A stretch of 64,000 bases of DNA from positions 82,402,800 through 82,466,799 of the forward strand of contig JAZBQD010000030.1 in the NCBI GenBank assembly GCA_036583965.1. Direction: 5' to 3'. The translations under genes and the position numbers were made by a program. Source of the stretch: Prunella strophiata (lineage: Eukaryota; Chordata; Aves; Passeriformes; Prunellidae). Under the pieces are notes generated by a model, which worked only from the letters and a program-made list of their open reading frames with translations, did no database searches and was not told the origin of the DNA. Below, one piece after another: positions 63,376 to 64,000 of the stretch. How positions within the stretch are numbered: position 1 is the first letter of the stretch; every line of letters starts with the position of its first letter.

Positions 63376-64000
63376 TTTTTGTGTATATTAAGGCTGGGCG
63401 ATTTCATTTAGATAGGAGTTTTCCATGTAAGCTTCTAGTATGAAGAGGAGGAGGAGGGGAAAAAGGAGGTGACTGCTAAATACTACCATCCTTCCATTTA
63501 TTGTATCTGACCTTGCTTCCTCTCTGCAGTGGTAAACCCTCCCTCAGCTGGCTGCAGAGAGCCAAGATGCACCTTTTGAACCGTGCAGGCCTCTGTGTAT
63601 ATCCCCTGTCTGCAGAGAGGAAGAGACAAGGAAAGCGCAGTGCAGGATGCAAAAATGTATTTTTATGCAAATATGATCATTAATGTTTCTTATGAATCTG
63701 AAGTTTTAGAACACAAAAGGTTTTGATAACTTCTAAACTCCACTCATCCTTTTACCTGGAGAGGAACAAAAGAATGACATAGTCCTTTTTGATTCCAAGG
63801 GGTATGCTGGAGATAAGAGTGGCTGGAAGTAATTTTTACATTGTTTAATATGCATTCTTGGACTTAATATAACTGAAGAAAACATTTTTAGCCATACATT
63901 GTGTCATATGTGGCCTGGGACAGGAACTTTTTGTTCCTTGGGGAAGAGTAATGGGTAGTGTAAATAGCATGATCCCATGATACTCAAGGAATCTATTAAC

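Larger units (their letters stand above)
29854..64000 (+). other. OCA2: OCA2 last intron (partial); terminal exon not found
   Basis: From the donor at 29854 to the window end I could not find sequence encoding the expected C-terminal tail of OCA2, so this is read as more than 34 kb of the final intron. It contains a possible retroviral remnant (32360-32530), inverted repeats (42514-42539, 49790-49805, 54848-54870), an A24 run (45859-45882), low-complexity T/G tracts (37739-37781, 55826-55935), and CR1 pieces (57305-57650, 59500-60235, 61672-62335, perhaps 63250-63375). The stretches 32700-42500, 42540-49780 and 49810-54840 show nothing I can name beyond simple repeats. Missing a diverged 28-codon exon by eye is possible. 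Confidence 0.7.

Noticed and set aside
1..64000. CRISPR arrays, operons, tRNA or rRNA genes, phage or plasmid modules
   Set aside because: The DNA is a vertebrate intron-rich locus; no regularly spaced repeats, clustered long open frames or RNA gene signatures were seen.

Overview
This is vertebrate nuclear DNA, AT-rich and almost entirely intronic, and most likely from a bird. The evidence is the set of CR1 LINE fragments with the avian 3' ends (terminal ATTCTATG-type 8-mers), an ERVL-type solo LTR beginning with the 'TGTTCTGGTTTTG' start common in bird genomes, and a split gene whose protein matches vertebrate OCA2 closely. I see no bacterial-type operons, CRISPR arrays, tRNA or rRNA genes.

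The only gene I can support is OCA2 (P protein, melanosomal membrane transporter) on the + strand. Five consecutive coding exons are present, with good splice sites and compatible phases: 1146-1273, 5840-5899, 6468-6572, 16677-16770 and 29760-29853. Joined, they encode about 161 residues corresponding to human residues about 651-811, or exons 19-23 in human numbering. Five human positions I used as register checks (W652, W679, P743, A787, Q799) fall at the same residues here. The earlier exons lie upstream of the window. The last exon (about 28 C-terminal residues in human) was not found in the remaining 34 kb and probably lies beyond position 64000.

Layout: 1-1145 is the end of intron 18. 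1274-5839 and 5900-6467 (only 568 bp) are introns 19 and 20. 6573-16676 is intron 21 and carries the densest transposon load: two antisense CR1 copies with internal deletions and one sense-oriented solo LTR. 16771-29759 is intron 22, mostly unannotatable AT-rich DNA with one CR1 tail. 29854-64000 is the start of the last intron, with a possible retroviral RNase H remnant near 32.4 kb and a cluster of CR1 fragments at 57-62 kb.

No undescribed biological system is evident. The unexplained items most worth checking are several perfect inverted repeats (notably a set of overlapping hairpins about 250-300 bp upstream of exon 22, and a 15-bp-arm palindrome at 21373-21404), a short protein-like stretch near 8.4 kb, and the retroviral remnant. 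The other short open frames look like chance frames in introns or pieces of CR1.
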